64,000 nucleotides of DNA from NCBI RefSeq assembly GCF_040530035.1, contig NZ_JBEWCD010000001.1:620001-684000 (forward strand), in the 5' to 3' direction. Shown here in pieces: positions 38,823 to 47,462 of the stretch. Source of the DNA: Roseibium sp. HPY-6. Its GTDB lineage: Bacteria > Pseudomonadota > Alphaproteobacteria > Rhizobiales > Stappiaceae. How positions within the stretch are numbered: the first letter of the stretch is position 1; each line of letters begins with the position of its first letter. The notes beneath the pieces are model-generated. The model saw only the letters and a list, made by a program, of their open reading frames with translations. It had not been told where the DNA came from and ran no database searches. The translations under genes and the position numbers were made by a program.

Positions 38823-40028
38823 ATGACAGACGCGTCTACACCTGGAAATACGGAAACGGCGGCTACCCCGGTCGGCAGCTTTTCACCTCTTCAATATCTG
38901 GATCGTGCATTGTCGACCCTGCGCGATATCGGGATCACCCCGGAATCGGAAGCGGACGCTCCGATCAACGCGCTTCTCGAGCAGGTTTCCGACCTCTCGC
39001 CGGACAAGGTTCTGGTCATTTCCCGCACGCTCAGCCAGGCATCCAACTTCAACGAAGTCGTGCGCACCCAGGTTCAGCAGATGGATATCGGCGAGCGCTA
39101 TGAAGAAATAACAGAGGCGTTCAACTCCATCCGCGACGATGCAAAGACCCTTGTCGACCAACTTGCGGACGGCAAGATTTCCTTTACGGAGAACATGGCC
39201 AATAAATGGCGCGACATGCGCCGCGGAACCATCTCCGATCGCTTTCAGGATATCCGTGGCACCTACAAGGAGGTCGCCCGCGCAACCAAAGACCAGATCG
39301 AGCGCGAACAGACGATCCTGGAAGCCTACCGCGATTTCCGCGGAGCGTTGAAGCAGGCCGAAGTCACGGCACTGGAACTCTTGAACATGGCGACCGAGCA
39401 GCTCAACGGCAAAAAGCTTGCTCTGGAAACGGCGTCCAACGAGGTCGAGGCCTACACAGGTGAAGATCCGGCCCAAAAGGCGCGCCTTGAGCTTTCGCGC
39501 GACGAGCGGCTGCGCGAAATGCAGGATGAGGAAAAACGGTACCAGATCGCCAAGGACCTCTCCGACAACCTGACGGTTGGCTACAACACGTCCGAGGTTA
39601 TCATGGCGCGGCTGGTCCAGACGACCAACGCAAAGGAACGGGTCTACGCACAGTCGGTCAGTTTCTTTTCGACAAACGAGTCGGTCTTGACGGCGCTGAA
39701 CGCTTCTTTCACGGGATTGCAGGGTCTTCACGAATCTACCGAAACTCTTAACGCCATGAAAGATGGCATCAACAAGAGCCTGGAAACGCTTGCGGAAATC
39801 GGCGACGCCGTCCAGAAGGAGGCCTTGAAAGCCGGTTACGGCCCGACGGTCGCAGCCGCGTCGGTCAAGAAGCTGGTCGATTCCGTGGTGAATTTTCAGG
39901 TTCAGTCGCGCGAGATCATTTCCGAGATGCGCGACATGTCGACAAAGAACTCAGAGGAAATCCGCAACGCAGTTGAAGAAGGCAAGCGCCGGCTGGCGAA
40001 GCTGACCGCGCAGGGACAGGGCCTCTGA
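38823..40028 (+). CDS. Coiled-coil protein of unknown function (first gene of three-gene cluster)
   Basis: 401 residues, no signal peptide or membrane segment. Largely alpha-helical and charged with long coiled-coil stretches (for example EIREQ-like regions around 120-230: DQIEREQTILEAYRDFRG, RLREMQDEEKRYQIAKDLSD). It superficially resembles proteins annotated as cell-surface or TelA/toxic-anion-resistance proteins, but I see no defining motif. The strong GAGGAGGT site and ATG make the start secure. It is followed by a membrane protein and a second coiled-coil protein with gaps of 65 and 37 bp, so it is probably an operon for an envelope- or membrane-associated assembly. Confidence 0.75.
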   Translation: MTDASTPGNTETAATPVGSFSPLQYLDRALSTLRDIGITPESEADAPINALLEQVSDLSPDKVLVISRTLSQASNFNEVVRTQVQQMDIGERYEEITEAFNSIRDDAKTLVDQLADGKISFTENMANKWRDMRRGTISDRFQDIRGTYKEVARATKDQIEREQTILEAYRDFRGALKQAEVTALELLNMATEQLNGKKLALETASNEVEAYTGEDPAQKARLELSRDERLREMQDEEKRYQIAKDLSDNLTVGYNTSEVIMARLVQTTNAKERVYAQSVSFFSTNESVLTALNASFTGLQGLHESTETLNAMKDGINKSLETLAEIGDAVQKEALKAGYGPTVAAASVKKLVDSVVNFQVQSREIISEMRDMSTKNSEEIRNAVEEGKRRLAKLTAQGQGL

Positions 40029-40093
40029 TTGATGCAGAACCTTTTGTGGCCGGCATTTGCCGGCCAGCTGGCGTGAATTGAAGACAGGTATCG

Positions 40094-41029
40094 ATGGCAA
40101 GCACGGCGAACAAATCCGACGCCCCTCTCGACGACCTCATGATGGTGATGGATGTGGTCGACACGCTCCGTCACGAGGAAGGTCAGGTCGCACGGGAGTT
40201 GAAAGCCGATGAACGCGATGCGGCCATGCTGGACAGGCTTCGCCAGGTATACGCCTCGCAGGGGATCGAAGTTCCTGATCACATCCTGAAAGCCGGTGTT
40301 GAAAATCTCAAGCGGGATCGGTTCGTCTACTCACCGCCCAACACAGGGTTTCAGCGTTCCCTGGCAATGATTTACATCTCCCGGGGCACGTGGTCCAAGT
40401 GGCTTGCCGCAGCTGCTGCTATTGTTGTGGTTGCCGCCGCCGCGTGGTATTTTTTCGTCCTCATGCCGCAGCAGCGTGCCGAAGCGGAACTGCTCGCCCG
40501 GCTTGAGGCGCTCCCCTCAAATTACACCGAGCTTGTCCAGCGCATCGACGGGCTGACAGAAGACGGCGCCGTCGAAGCAAAGGCTGCTTCGCTGGCTGAG
40601 GATGGCCGCCTTGCTTTGCAGGATGGCAAAAATGAAGCTGCGTTCAAGGCGGAAGCAGACCTTCGAGCACTGGCGGGCCGGCTGCAGGAAGTCTTCGAAG
40701 TCCAGATCGTCTCGCGCCAGGGTGAACCGACCGGACTGACACGCATTCCGGAAGCAAATCCCAATACGGAAAACTTCTACATTGTGGTCGAGGCAATCGA
40801 TCCTGATGGAAACACCATCAGCCAGACAATCCTGTCGGAAGAATCCGGAACTTCGGAGACGGTCGACAAGTGGGGCCAACGTGTCTCGGAGGCGATCTAT
40901 GACGCCGTGCGGCGCGACAAGATGGAAGACGGCATCGTCCAGAAGGGTGTGCTCGGTCAGAAGCGGCGCGGCGAGATCGACATCAATTGGCGCAGCGGTG
41001 TCCAGGACGGAGCGATAACGACATGGTAG
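40094..41029 (+). CDS. DUF6384-like single-span membrane protein
   Basis: 311 residues. A helical N-terminal cytosolic region (about 1-100, including LDDLMMVMDVVDTLRHEEGQVARE) precedes one transmembrane helix (103-124), a helical stalk (about 128-200), and a beta-rich C-terminal domain (LTRIPEANPNTENFYIVVEAID). The last residues (GEIDINWRSGV) resemble DUF6384-type proteins. Function is unknown. As the only membrane-spanning member of the three-gene cluster it may anchor the two flanking coiled-coil proteins. Confidence 0.75.
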   Translation: MASTANKSDAPLDDLMMVMDVVDTLRHEEGQVARELKADERDAAMLDRLRQVYASQGIEVPDHILKAGVENLKRDRFVYSPPNTGFQRSLAMIYISRGTWSKWLAAAAAIVVVAAAAWYFFVLMPQQRAEAELLARLEALPSNYTELVQRIDGLTEDGAVEAKAASLAEDGRLALQDGKNEAAFKAEADLRALAGRLQEVFEVQIVSRQGEPTGLTRIPEANPNTENFYIVVEAIDPDGNTISQTILSEESGTSETVDKWGQRVSEAIYDAVRRDKMEDGIVQKGVLGQKRRGEIDINWRSGVQDGAITTW

Positions 41030-41066
41030 CAAGTCTTGGCCCTGCGGAAACGCTGGAGACGCGCAC

Positions 41067-42521
41067 ATGCTGACCGGGAGGCAAACCCTTGGTACGATCG
41101 AACAGTCGCTTGCCGATCTCAGGCGCGAAGAAGCTGAACTGAGCAAGCGCATTGAACGCTCGACGCGGGCCGTGACAGACCTCCAGGAACGTCAAAGCGA
41201 AGCCTACCGCGATCTTGCACGCTTCCGGCTCGACACGGATGCGGCCGGGACGCTCAACACCCGGCTGGACAGCGCCGCACGCGAAGCCCGGCGTCTTCTC
41301 GACAAGCGCAGTGACGACTACAAGGTTTTGAGTGAACAGTTGCGCCAAAGCGAAACGGAACGCAGCCAGAACCAAAAAAGGCGCCAGGACCTCGATGACG
41401 CGCGCGATACGGCCGAGAACCAAATGGATGACCTTATGGAAGCCGTCGACGGGCGCCTGGAAAACGACAGTGCCTATCTCGCGCAGCGAGAGGCCACAGA
41501 GCGCGCAATTGCAACGGCGGACGCGGCTTCCGAAAAGGCGAGAACGTCAGAACAGGATCGGGACGTCAAAGGCAAGGCCTATGATGCGGACCCACTATTT
41601 GTCTATCTCTGGCAGCGCGGCTATGGAACACCGGACTATCAGTACAGAGGACTGACCCGGTCCCTCGACCGCTGGGTTGCTGGCCTTATCCGGTTTGATG
41701 ATGCCAGGGCAAACTATGCCATGCTGACGGGCATTCCTGGACGTATGGCGCGGCATGCCGAACACTGTGCGGAAATCGCGGCAGCGGAAGAGGAAAAACT
41801 CGCCGAATTCAGCCGAAATGCGATGACGGATGCCGCCGGAACGGATTTGGTCGGCTCGATTGAGACCTACAGTGAAGAAATCGAACAGATCGATACCGGT
41901 CTTGAAAAGCTGGACCGGCAGATCGAAACGCTCTCTGCAGCGCTCGCCGACTTTTCCAGCGGTGAAGACGCCGATTTCCAGAAAGCTGAAGAATACTTGT
42001 CGGAATCGCTGAAGGCGGACGATCTTCATGATCTTTGGCAGGCGGCCATCGACACACCATCGCCAGAAGACGAAAAAATCGTTCAGCGCATTGAAGACTT
42101 CAGGGACCGGGTTGAACAGGTTGCGCGCGAAATACGTCAGGACCGCGAGTTGCAGCGGGATATCGGCCGCCGTCGCGCGGAGCTTGCAGACGTGATCAAG
42201 CGGTTCCGCTCCAAAGGTTATGGCAGCTGGGAATCCACCTTCTCCGACGACAAGCTGACAACGGTTCTGCTTGGTGAGCTGGTCAAGGGGGCGATCACGG
42301 GCGCTGATTACTGGGCGCGGGCCGAACGGTCGCACCGGCGCCGCAAGCCGCGCGATCGCAAGGTTGCCTTTCCCAACGGATCGGGATTACCGAAGTCAAT
42401 GGGTGGCTTCGGGCGGTCCGGCCGAAGGTCCGGCGGCAAAAGCGGTCAGTTCGGCGGCGGCGGTTTCAAGAGCGGAGGCGGTTTCGGCGGCGGTGGCTTC
42501 AAGACAGGCGATCAGTTCTGA
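41067..42521 (+). CDS. Coiled-coil protein with glycine-rich tail (third gene of cluster)
   Basis: 484 residues. About 1-180 is heptad-rich coiled coil (TIEQSLADLRREEAELSKRI onward). The middle contains a conserved-looking motif, DPLFVYLWQRGYGTPDYQY. A second coiled coil spans about 235-385. The basic linker RSHRRRKPRDRK is followed by a low-complexity tail of G, S, F and K (GGGGFKSGGGFGGGGFKTG). No signal peptide. The tail resembles the Gly-rich ends of TPM-domain and phase-separating proteins. Function unknown. Confidence 0.75.
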   Translation: MLTGRQTLGTIEQSLADLRREEAELSKRIERSTRAVTDLQERQSEAYRDLARFRLDTDAAGTLNTRLDSAAREARRLLDKRSDDYKVLSEQLRQSETERSQNQKRRQDLDDARDTAENQMDDLMEAVDGRLENDSAYLAQREATERAIATADAASEKARTSEQDRDVKGKAYDADPLFVYLWQRGYGTPDYQYRGLTRSLDRWVAGLIRFDDARANYAMLTGIPGRMARHAEHCAEIAAAEEEKLAEFSRNAMTDAAGTDLVGSIETYSEEIEQIDTGLEKLDRQIETLSAALADFSSGEDADFQKAEEYLSESLKADDLHDLWQAAIDTPSPEDEKIVQRIEDFRDRVEQVAREIRQDRELQRDIGRRRAELADVIKRFRSKGYGSWESTFSDDKLTTVLLGELVKGAITGADYWARAERSHRRRKPRDRKVAFPNGSGLPKSMGGFGRSGRRSGGKSGQFGGGGFKSGGGFGGGGFKTGDQF

Positions 42522-42691
42522 GTTCGTCATTTGCCTGTTATTTGCCATAAGCTTTCGCTAGCAAAGTGGAGCCAGACTTGAAACAACGTATCGTGAGATG
42601 CCTGAAGTGTAGTTGTGTCATTGACTGGACCTGGACTAGAACATGGTTTGACCGGACCGAAAAACACATCTTTTGAACTTTGGACCACCTA

Positions 42692-43183
42692 ATGCGACAC
42701 ATCGTGATCTTTGGCTTCTGCGCCCTCGCCCTTGCTGCCTGCCAGTCAACCAACCAGACAGCTTCGCTCGGCAACCAGCCGCGACTTGATGTGCCTGCGG
42801 GTGCCCAAAGCGTCAACATTGCAGCTGACCCTGGTACGGTACGCACAGCACTGGTTTCAAGTGCACAGGAACGAGGAACCACTGTCCTTCAGAACCAACC
42901 GAACATGGTCATCCTGGAACGCCCGATGGCCGGCGAAAACCCGACCCTCGACAGCGAGTTCGGCCCCTCCGACAATGGCGACCGGGTCATTCGGATCAGG
43001 GTTCGGTTTACTGGCTCGCAGTGCCAGACGCTTGCCGTTCAGGACCTTGCCGTGATCAACAATGTCCGTACGGCCCTGGAACAGAGTTTCGTGCTACCGG
43101 GCAACCCCAATACGCTGCAGAGCCTGCAGGGCCTCAAGTCCAGAGCGGAGCAAGGTAGCCCCTGCCCGCGGATTGCCTCCTGA
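42692..43183 (+). CDS. Small lipoprotein
   Basis: 163 residues from ATG 42692, starting MRHIVIFGFCALALAAC with a lipobox (LAAC) at about residue 17, so it is exported and lipidated. The mature protein contains VRTALVSSAQERGTTVLQNQ and an IRIRVRFTGSQCQTL strand, with a second and third cysteine that could pair. A TTG four codons upstream is in frame but less likely. No family recognised. Separated from both neighbours by about 160 bp. Confidence 0.7.
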   Translation: MRHIVIFGFCALALAACQSTNQTASLGNQPRLDVPAGAQSVNIAADPGTVRTALVSSAQERGTTVLQNQPNMVILERPMAGENPTLDSEFGPSDNGDRVIRIRVRFTGSQCQTLAVQDLAVINNVRTALEQSFVLPGNPNTLQSLQGLKSRAEQGSPCPRIAS

Positions 43184-43341
43184 CCGATCAGGAAACGCAG
43201 CGCCGGCTTCTACAACCGCGATTCATGGAATATTTAGATCCAGCTGGGCATCTGAGAGGCGTTTGACAGGTCTTTTTTCGCGCAACCGGAACCAAAACCT
43301 GGAATTATCTGGGTCCGGCAGACACATATGAGCAGGTTCTG

Positions 43342-44280
43342 ATGAGGCTGATCGCCAAAGCAATCAGTAGGGATTACCTCAATGTGTCGTTCAAAAGCGG
43401 CGACAATACCGTTGAGATCGTCGAACGCCCTGGCCGCTGGATGGACACGGTACGCCTCAAGCGCCTGCAATCGGACCTGGTAAGTGTCGCGACCGCTTCT
43501 CTTGAGAGCGGCGCACTCGAATATGGTGTTTTGTCGGGTGAGCGGGAACGGCTTGAAAACGCGATCATAACCCTTGTTCGGCGCTCAAAGGATCAAAAAC
43601 CGATCGCGTTCAACGCGTTGTCTCTTATGGATGTTCAACAGTCCAGGGCACGAACGCGCGTCATCCATCTCGGCCTCGTTATGGTCGACCCGTCGGAGCG
43701 CCAAAAGGGATTGTCCTGGATCCTTTACGGTCTGACATGTCTCCTGCTTTTCCTTCGCGGTGGCTTGCGACCGCTTTACGTTTCCAACGTAACACAAGTA
43801 CCGGCCGTTGTCGGAATGGTCACTGAGACCTTTTCGGAAATCTGTCCAACACCGGAAGAACCGGAACCCCGAGACTTTCGCAAAGTGCTAATTGCCCGCG
43901 AGATCATGCAGACCCATCGCGGCGTATTCGGCGTTGGAGCTGATGCCGAGTTCGACGAGAAACGTTTTCTCATCAAAAACGCCTATACCGGTGGTTCAGA
44001 CGATCTGAAAAAATCCGTCGACGAAGCCTCCAAACACCGTGACGAAAAATACAATGCCTGGTGCATGCGTGAGCTCAACTACGATCGTGGTGACGACGTC
44101 TTGCAGATCGGCCTGATCGATCTCGCCGCGGCACAAAGATATGTTTCACGAACCGTACCGCGGGGATCATTGATACAGCTTGCCGCGCTGGGTGTTCTTG
44201 TTGTCACGCGGCGTGTTTTTCTGCCCGCTGCCCATTGGTTCAATTCGAAAAGAGACTACGGACTTTTACGGGCGCGATGA
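43342..44280 (+). CDS. GNAT-like protein (first gene of ThiF operon)
   Basis: 312 residues. The central region VIHLGLVMVDPSERQKGLSWILYGL fits beta4 and motif A of GNAT acetyltransferases (R-Q-K-G-L-S-W in place of the usual R/Q-x-x-G-x-G), and SNVTQVPAVVGMV fits the following strand and helix. The C-terminal 100 residues (ADAEFDEKRFLIKN, DEKYNAWCMRELNYDRGDD) are unassigned. A hydrophobic segment (about 128-150) might be structural rather than membrane-spanning. The stop overlaps the ThiF-like ATG (ATGA). It may transfer an acyl group in a pathway with the four following genes. Confidence 0.6.
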   Translation: MRLIAKAISRDYLNVSFKSGDNTVEIVERPGRWMDTVRLKRLQSDLVSVATASLESGALEYGVLSGERERLENAIITLVRRSKDQKPIAFNALSLMDVQQSRARTRVIHLGLVMVDPSERQKGLSWILYGLTCLLLFLRGGLRPLYVSNVTQVPAVVGMVTETFSEICPTPEEPEPRDFRKVLIAREIMQTHRGVFGVGADAEFDEKRFLIKNAYTGGSDDLKKSVDEASKHRDEKYNAWCMRELNYDRGDDVLQIGLIDLAAAQRYVSRTVPRGSLIQLAALGVLVVTRRVFLPAAHWFNSKRDYGLLRAR

Positions 44281-45158
44281 CCTTTACTTATTCCGAATTT
44301 ACCACTCGCAACATCGGTTTCGTCACCGAACAGCAGCAGCAAAAGCTAAACGACGCCTGCGTCTTCGTTTGCGGAACCGGGGGCATGGGGGGCGCAGCGA
44401 TCCAGTCGCTCATACGCGCCGGCGTCGGAAACCTGATACTGGCCGATCTCGATTGCTTCGAAACGTCCAATCTCAACCGGCAGGTCTTCGCCAACCTCCG
44501 CTCTCTTGACCATCCGAAGGCGGAAGCAACACGTGACCAGTGCCTGGAAATCAACCCGGAGGCCAAGATCGAAGTTTTCGACGGCGCCTGGACGGATGAC
44601 GTCGCGACGCTCATCTCAAAGGCGTCTGTTGTGGTAAACGGCACCGACGATCTTGCCGCCACGCTGCTTTTGTATCGCACGGCACGGAAGCTCGGCCGAC
44701 CGGTGATTGATGCCTATGCCTCGCCCCTTCCGTCCGTCTATGTCACCCGGCCCGGGCGACCGACGCCGGAGGAACGTTTGGGATATCCCACCACGAAGAC
44801 ACAATGGGACGCCGTCACGGATACGCAACGCAGCGAAGCGTTTTTCGCCGAAGCGGTGTTTGTGATGCTGAACTCTTCGTCCAGGCACTATATCGATCTG
44901 GACCTCGCGGGCGAGGTTGCAGCCGGACGGCGAAGCCGGATGTCGTTTGCACCGATGGTGATCAACACTGGGACACTCATGGCCTACGAAGCGCTCGGGC
45001 TACTGCTTGATTTGCCGAGCAGCACAGATGAGCGCGGATGGTTTTTCAATCCATATAAAGCGAAGGTTGAGCGACCATTGCCCCGCCCGGTCGCAGCTGT
45101 CCTGGAACCGTTTGTGCGCCGGAAACTGACCGGCATGATCGGGTCGTCCGATGGCTGA
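44277..45158 (+). CDS. ThiF/MoeB/E1-like adenylating enzyme lacking a downstream cysteine
   Basis: 293 residues. A Rossmann nucleotide-binding motif GTGGMGGAAIQSLIRAG (about 33) and ADLDCFETSNLNRQVF (Asp plus the Arg that contact ATP) place it in the E1-like superfamily, which adenylates C-terminal carboxylates of Ub-like proteins or peptides. The NGTDD segment (about 127) is the usual second Asp. I see no cysteine after about residue 90, hence no catalytic thioester Cys and no CxxC zinc site. MccB-type enzymes that only adenylate also lack these. ATG overlaps the previous stop and the gene overlaps the next by 8 bp. Confidence 0.85.
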   Translation: MTFTYSEFTTRNIGFVTEQQQQKLNDACVFVCGTGGMGGAAIQSLIRAGVGNLILADLDCFETSNLNRQVFANLRSLDHPKAEATRDQCLEINPEAKIEVFDGAWTDDVATLISKASVVVNGTDDLAATLLLYRTARKLGRPVIDAYASPLPSVYVTRPGRPTPEERLGYPTTKTQWDAVTDTQRSEAFFAEAVFVMLNSSSRHYIDLDLAGEVAAGRRSRMSFAPMVINTGTLMAYEALGLLLDLPSSTDERGWFFNPYKAKVERPLPRPVAAVLEPFVRRKLTGMIGSSDG

Positions 45159-46359
45159 ATCGCAGCTCGTAACCGATCTGACGGTAACCCTGTCAGCAGT
45201 GGCGGGTCTTCTGATCGTTCGGTCTCAGATCGATCCGGCCGGCGGCGGTGTCGCCGGGCGGTTTCGTTTCGCACTGATGGTCGTCGCTGCTTTCTATTTT
45301 CTGCGCGCTGCCAGTTGGCTGACCGCTTTTGACTTTATCCGCAGCGCAATGTTCTTGTCCGCGGCAATCATTCCCTTTTCGGCTCTGCTTCTTGCCGAAG
45401 GTTTCCTGCGGCGGCATGCGCCTGGCTTTGTCAAACTGGTCGTTGCGGTCGGCATGGCCGCGATCGGGTTCCTGTCGCTGGTTCTGCCCAGCGCGGTCAC
45501 CTTTTCGCCCGCCTTCCTCTATCTGGTGCTGTTCTATCAGTTTGTGTCTTTCGCGCTCGTTTTCTACCTGCTCGTAGCGCGTGACAGGCACAGCCTGACA
45601 CAGACGGAAAACATCGCAATCAATCGCTTTGCCATCGCAATACCGATTGTCATGATCCTGCTCTTGTCGGACTACGATCTTCTGCCGCCAGAGCATCTGC
45701 CTTACCTTTCCGGCCTTGGAGCGCTGACAGTCGCCTGGGTTGCCGTGACGCTGGAAGCAAGGATCGCAAGCGCCACGCGCGTGTTTACCGCGGTTGCCGC
45801 AATCGCACTGACTGCCGGATTTGCTGCCTGGTTGATCGATCTTCAAACCGGACTGTCCACGAAAGAAACACTGGAAACGCTGGCAATCGTCGTATCGCTG
45901 ATGCTCGTGCTCATCCTCGGCCTGTCATCTGCAGCCATCCGCCGGGACCGGAGGCAGACCTCCCTGCTTGGCGCGATGCGAAAGACGGGAAGCCTGGAGG
46001 ATTTTCTGGCCGCTCTCGATCAGAACGGCCTGACAGCGGGCTACACAATGCTGCGTGGGAATGACCTTCAGGACTATGACGGACAGGCAGTGATTCACCA
46101 GTTAAAACACGGCGGTGCCCTTGCGCTTTCCGATCTGCCCAGGAACAAGACACTCGACACGGCGGCACAGAGTCAGCTCAGAGAACTGCTTTCCCGTATC
46201 GGTGGAAACGAAGTCATTCTCGTTGCTGAAACGCCGCTGACACTGGCAGTGGGATCTCCCGCAGGTTTCGCGTCAACATCAAGCAGCAGCCTGCGCTCCG
46301 CTTTCGCAATCGCCCGTGTGATTGCCCAGCGGGACGCAATCTTGAAGGAAACGGCATGA
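45151..46359 (+). CDS. Polytopic membrane protein with cytosolic C-terminal domain
   Basis: 402 residues. About eight to nine hydrophobic helices span residues 10-275 (for example SAMFLSAAIIPFSALLLAEG, AFLYLVLFYQFVSFALVFYLL). They are followed by a soluble C-terminal about 120 residues (TSLLGAMRKTGSLEDFLAAL..., LPRNKTLDTAAQSQLRELL). Such an arrangement resembles sensor-type membrane proteins that lack their usual output domain. No family named. It overlaps both neighbours (8 bp and 4 bp), so its dose is tied to theirs. Confidence 0.7.
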   Translation: MAESQLVTDLTVTLSAVAGLLIVRSQIDPAGGGVAGRFRFALMVVAAFYFLRAASWLTAFDFIRSAMFLSAAIIPFSALLLAEGFLRRHAPGFVKLVVAVGMAAIGFLSLVLPSAVTFSPAFLYLVLFYQFVSFALVFYLLVARDRHSLTQTENIAINRFAIAIPIVMILLLSDYDLLPPEHLPYLSGLGALTVAWVAVTLEARIASATRVFTAVAAIALTAGFAAWLIDLQTGLSTKETLETLAIVVSLMLVLILGLSSAAIRRDRRQTSLLGAMRKTGSLEDFLAALDQNGLTAGYTMLRGNDLQDYDGQAVIHQLKHGGALALSDLPRNKTLDTAAQSQLRELLSRIGGNEVILVAETPLTLAVGSPAGFASTSSSSLRSAFAIARVIAQRDAILKETA

Positions 46360-47462
46360 GCCTGCGGATCGAAACCGGAAACTTCAACGACTTTTTCGAA
46401 GCACCGTTCAATGCCTACGGTCCGAAGAGCCCCTTTGTTTCTCCCTTGAGATCCGACTTGCAGAGGTTCGTCTCCGCTGACGAGAACCCGTTGTTCTCGG
46501 AACCTGGCGAGATTTCGATCTTCACCGCTCTGAGGGACAACCGCCCGATAGGCCGCATAACCGCACATGTTCACACCGCCTCAAACAAAATGCACGGTCT
46601 GCGGCGCGCCTATTTCGGGTATTTCGACTGCGCGGAGGACAAAGAAGCGGCGGAAGCGCTCCTGAACGCGGCAGAAAGCTGGGCCCGCGAACGCAATCTT
46701 GAGGAACTTGCCGGAAACTTCAATCTGACGGCCATGCAGCAGATCGGCGTCGTCACCGATGGGTTTGAGAAACCGCCCTATACCGATCAGGTCTGGAACC
46801 CGCCTCACATACCGCGATTTCTGAAGGAATTCGGCTATTCGGCAGAGTTCCCGATGACAACGTTCGAGGTCGATCTGAAGAACGAGGCTCCGGTGATCGG
46901 ACCGAAACAACAGGCGGTCCTCGACGATCCGGACTTTCAGTTCGCGAAGATTTCGCGCTGGAATCTCAAGGAGCGCATGGAACAGGCACGCTTCCTGTTG
47001 AATTCCGCTTTTGCCGAGAACCCCATGTTCGTTCCGGTGAGCGCGGAGGAATACGATTTCCAGGCAAAGGACATGGTCTGGATCATCGATCCCAGAATCT
47101 CTGCCCTGCTGACCTATCGTGGCGAGCCTGTCGCGACAATCCTGTGCGTTCCGGATCTGAACCCGTTTCTCCAGCGCATTCGGTCCCGTCCTGGCCTCGC
47201 AATGCCGTGGCATTTTCTCCGCCACAGGTTCACCAATCGCCGTGCCATTTTGATTTACGCCGCTGTGCGCGCCGACATGCACGGGAAAGGCATCAATCCG
47301 GTGGTGCTAAGGCAAGTCATCCTGTCCATGAAGGCAGCCGGATACCAGACACTCGGCAACACCTGGATCGCCGACGTCAACCCGGCGAGCCTTGCTCAAA
47401 CGGAAAAGGCAGGAGGACATCAGCTTCACCGCACGCACCTTTTCAGAAAGATGCTCCAGTGA
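46356..47462 (+). CDS. YghO-like GNAT N-acyltransferase
   Basis: 368 residues. It has the long N-terminal extension of the YghO-like family (FVSPLRSDLQRFVSADENPLF, GRITAHVHTASNKMHGLRRA, YFGYFDCAEDKEAAEALLNAA, VWNPPHIPRFLKEFGY) and a C-terminal GNAT core with IYAAVRADMHGKGINPVVLRQ as motif A. The acceptor is unknown. Overlaps the previous and next genes by 4 bp. Confidence 0.8.
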   Translation: MSLRIETGNFNDFFEAPFNAYGPKSPFVSPLRSDLQRFVSADENPLFSEPGEISIFTALRDNRPIGRITAHVHTASNKMHGLRRAYFGYFDCAEDKEAAEALLNAAESWARERNLEELAGNFNLTAMQQIGVVTDGFEKPPYTDQVWNPPHIPRFLKEFGYSAEFPMTTFEVDLKNEAPVIGPKQQAVLDDPDFQFAKISRWNLKERMEQARFLLNSAFAENPMFVPVSAEEYDFQAKDMVWIIDPRISALLTYRGEPVATILCVPDLNPFLQRIRSRPGLAMPWHFLRHRFTNRRAILIYAAVRADMHGKGINPVVLRQVILSMKAAGYQTLGNTWIADVNPASLAQTEKAGGHQLHRTHLFRKMLQ

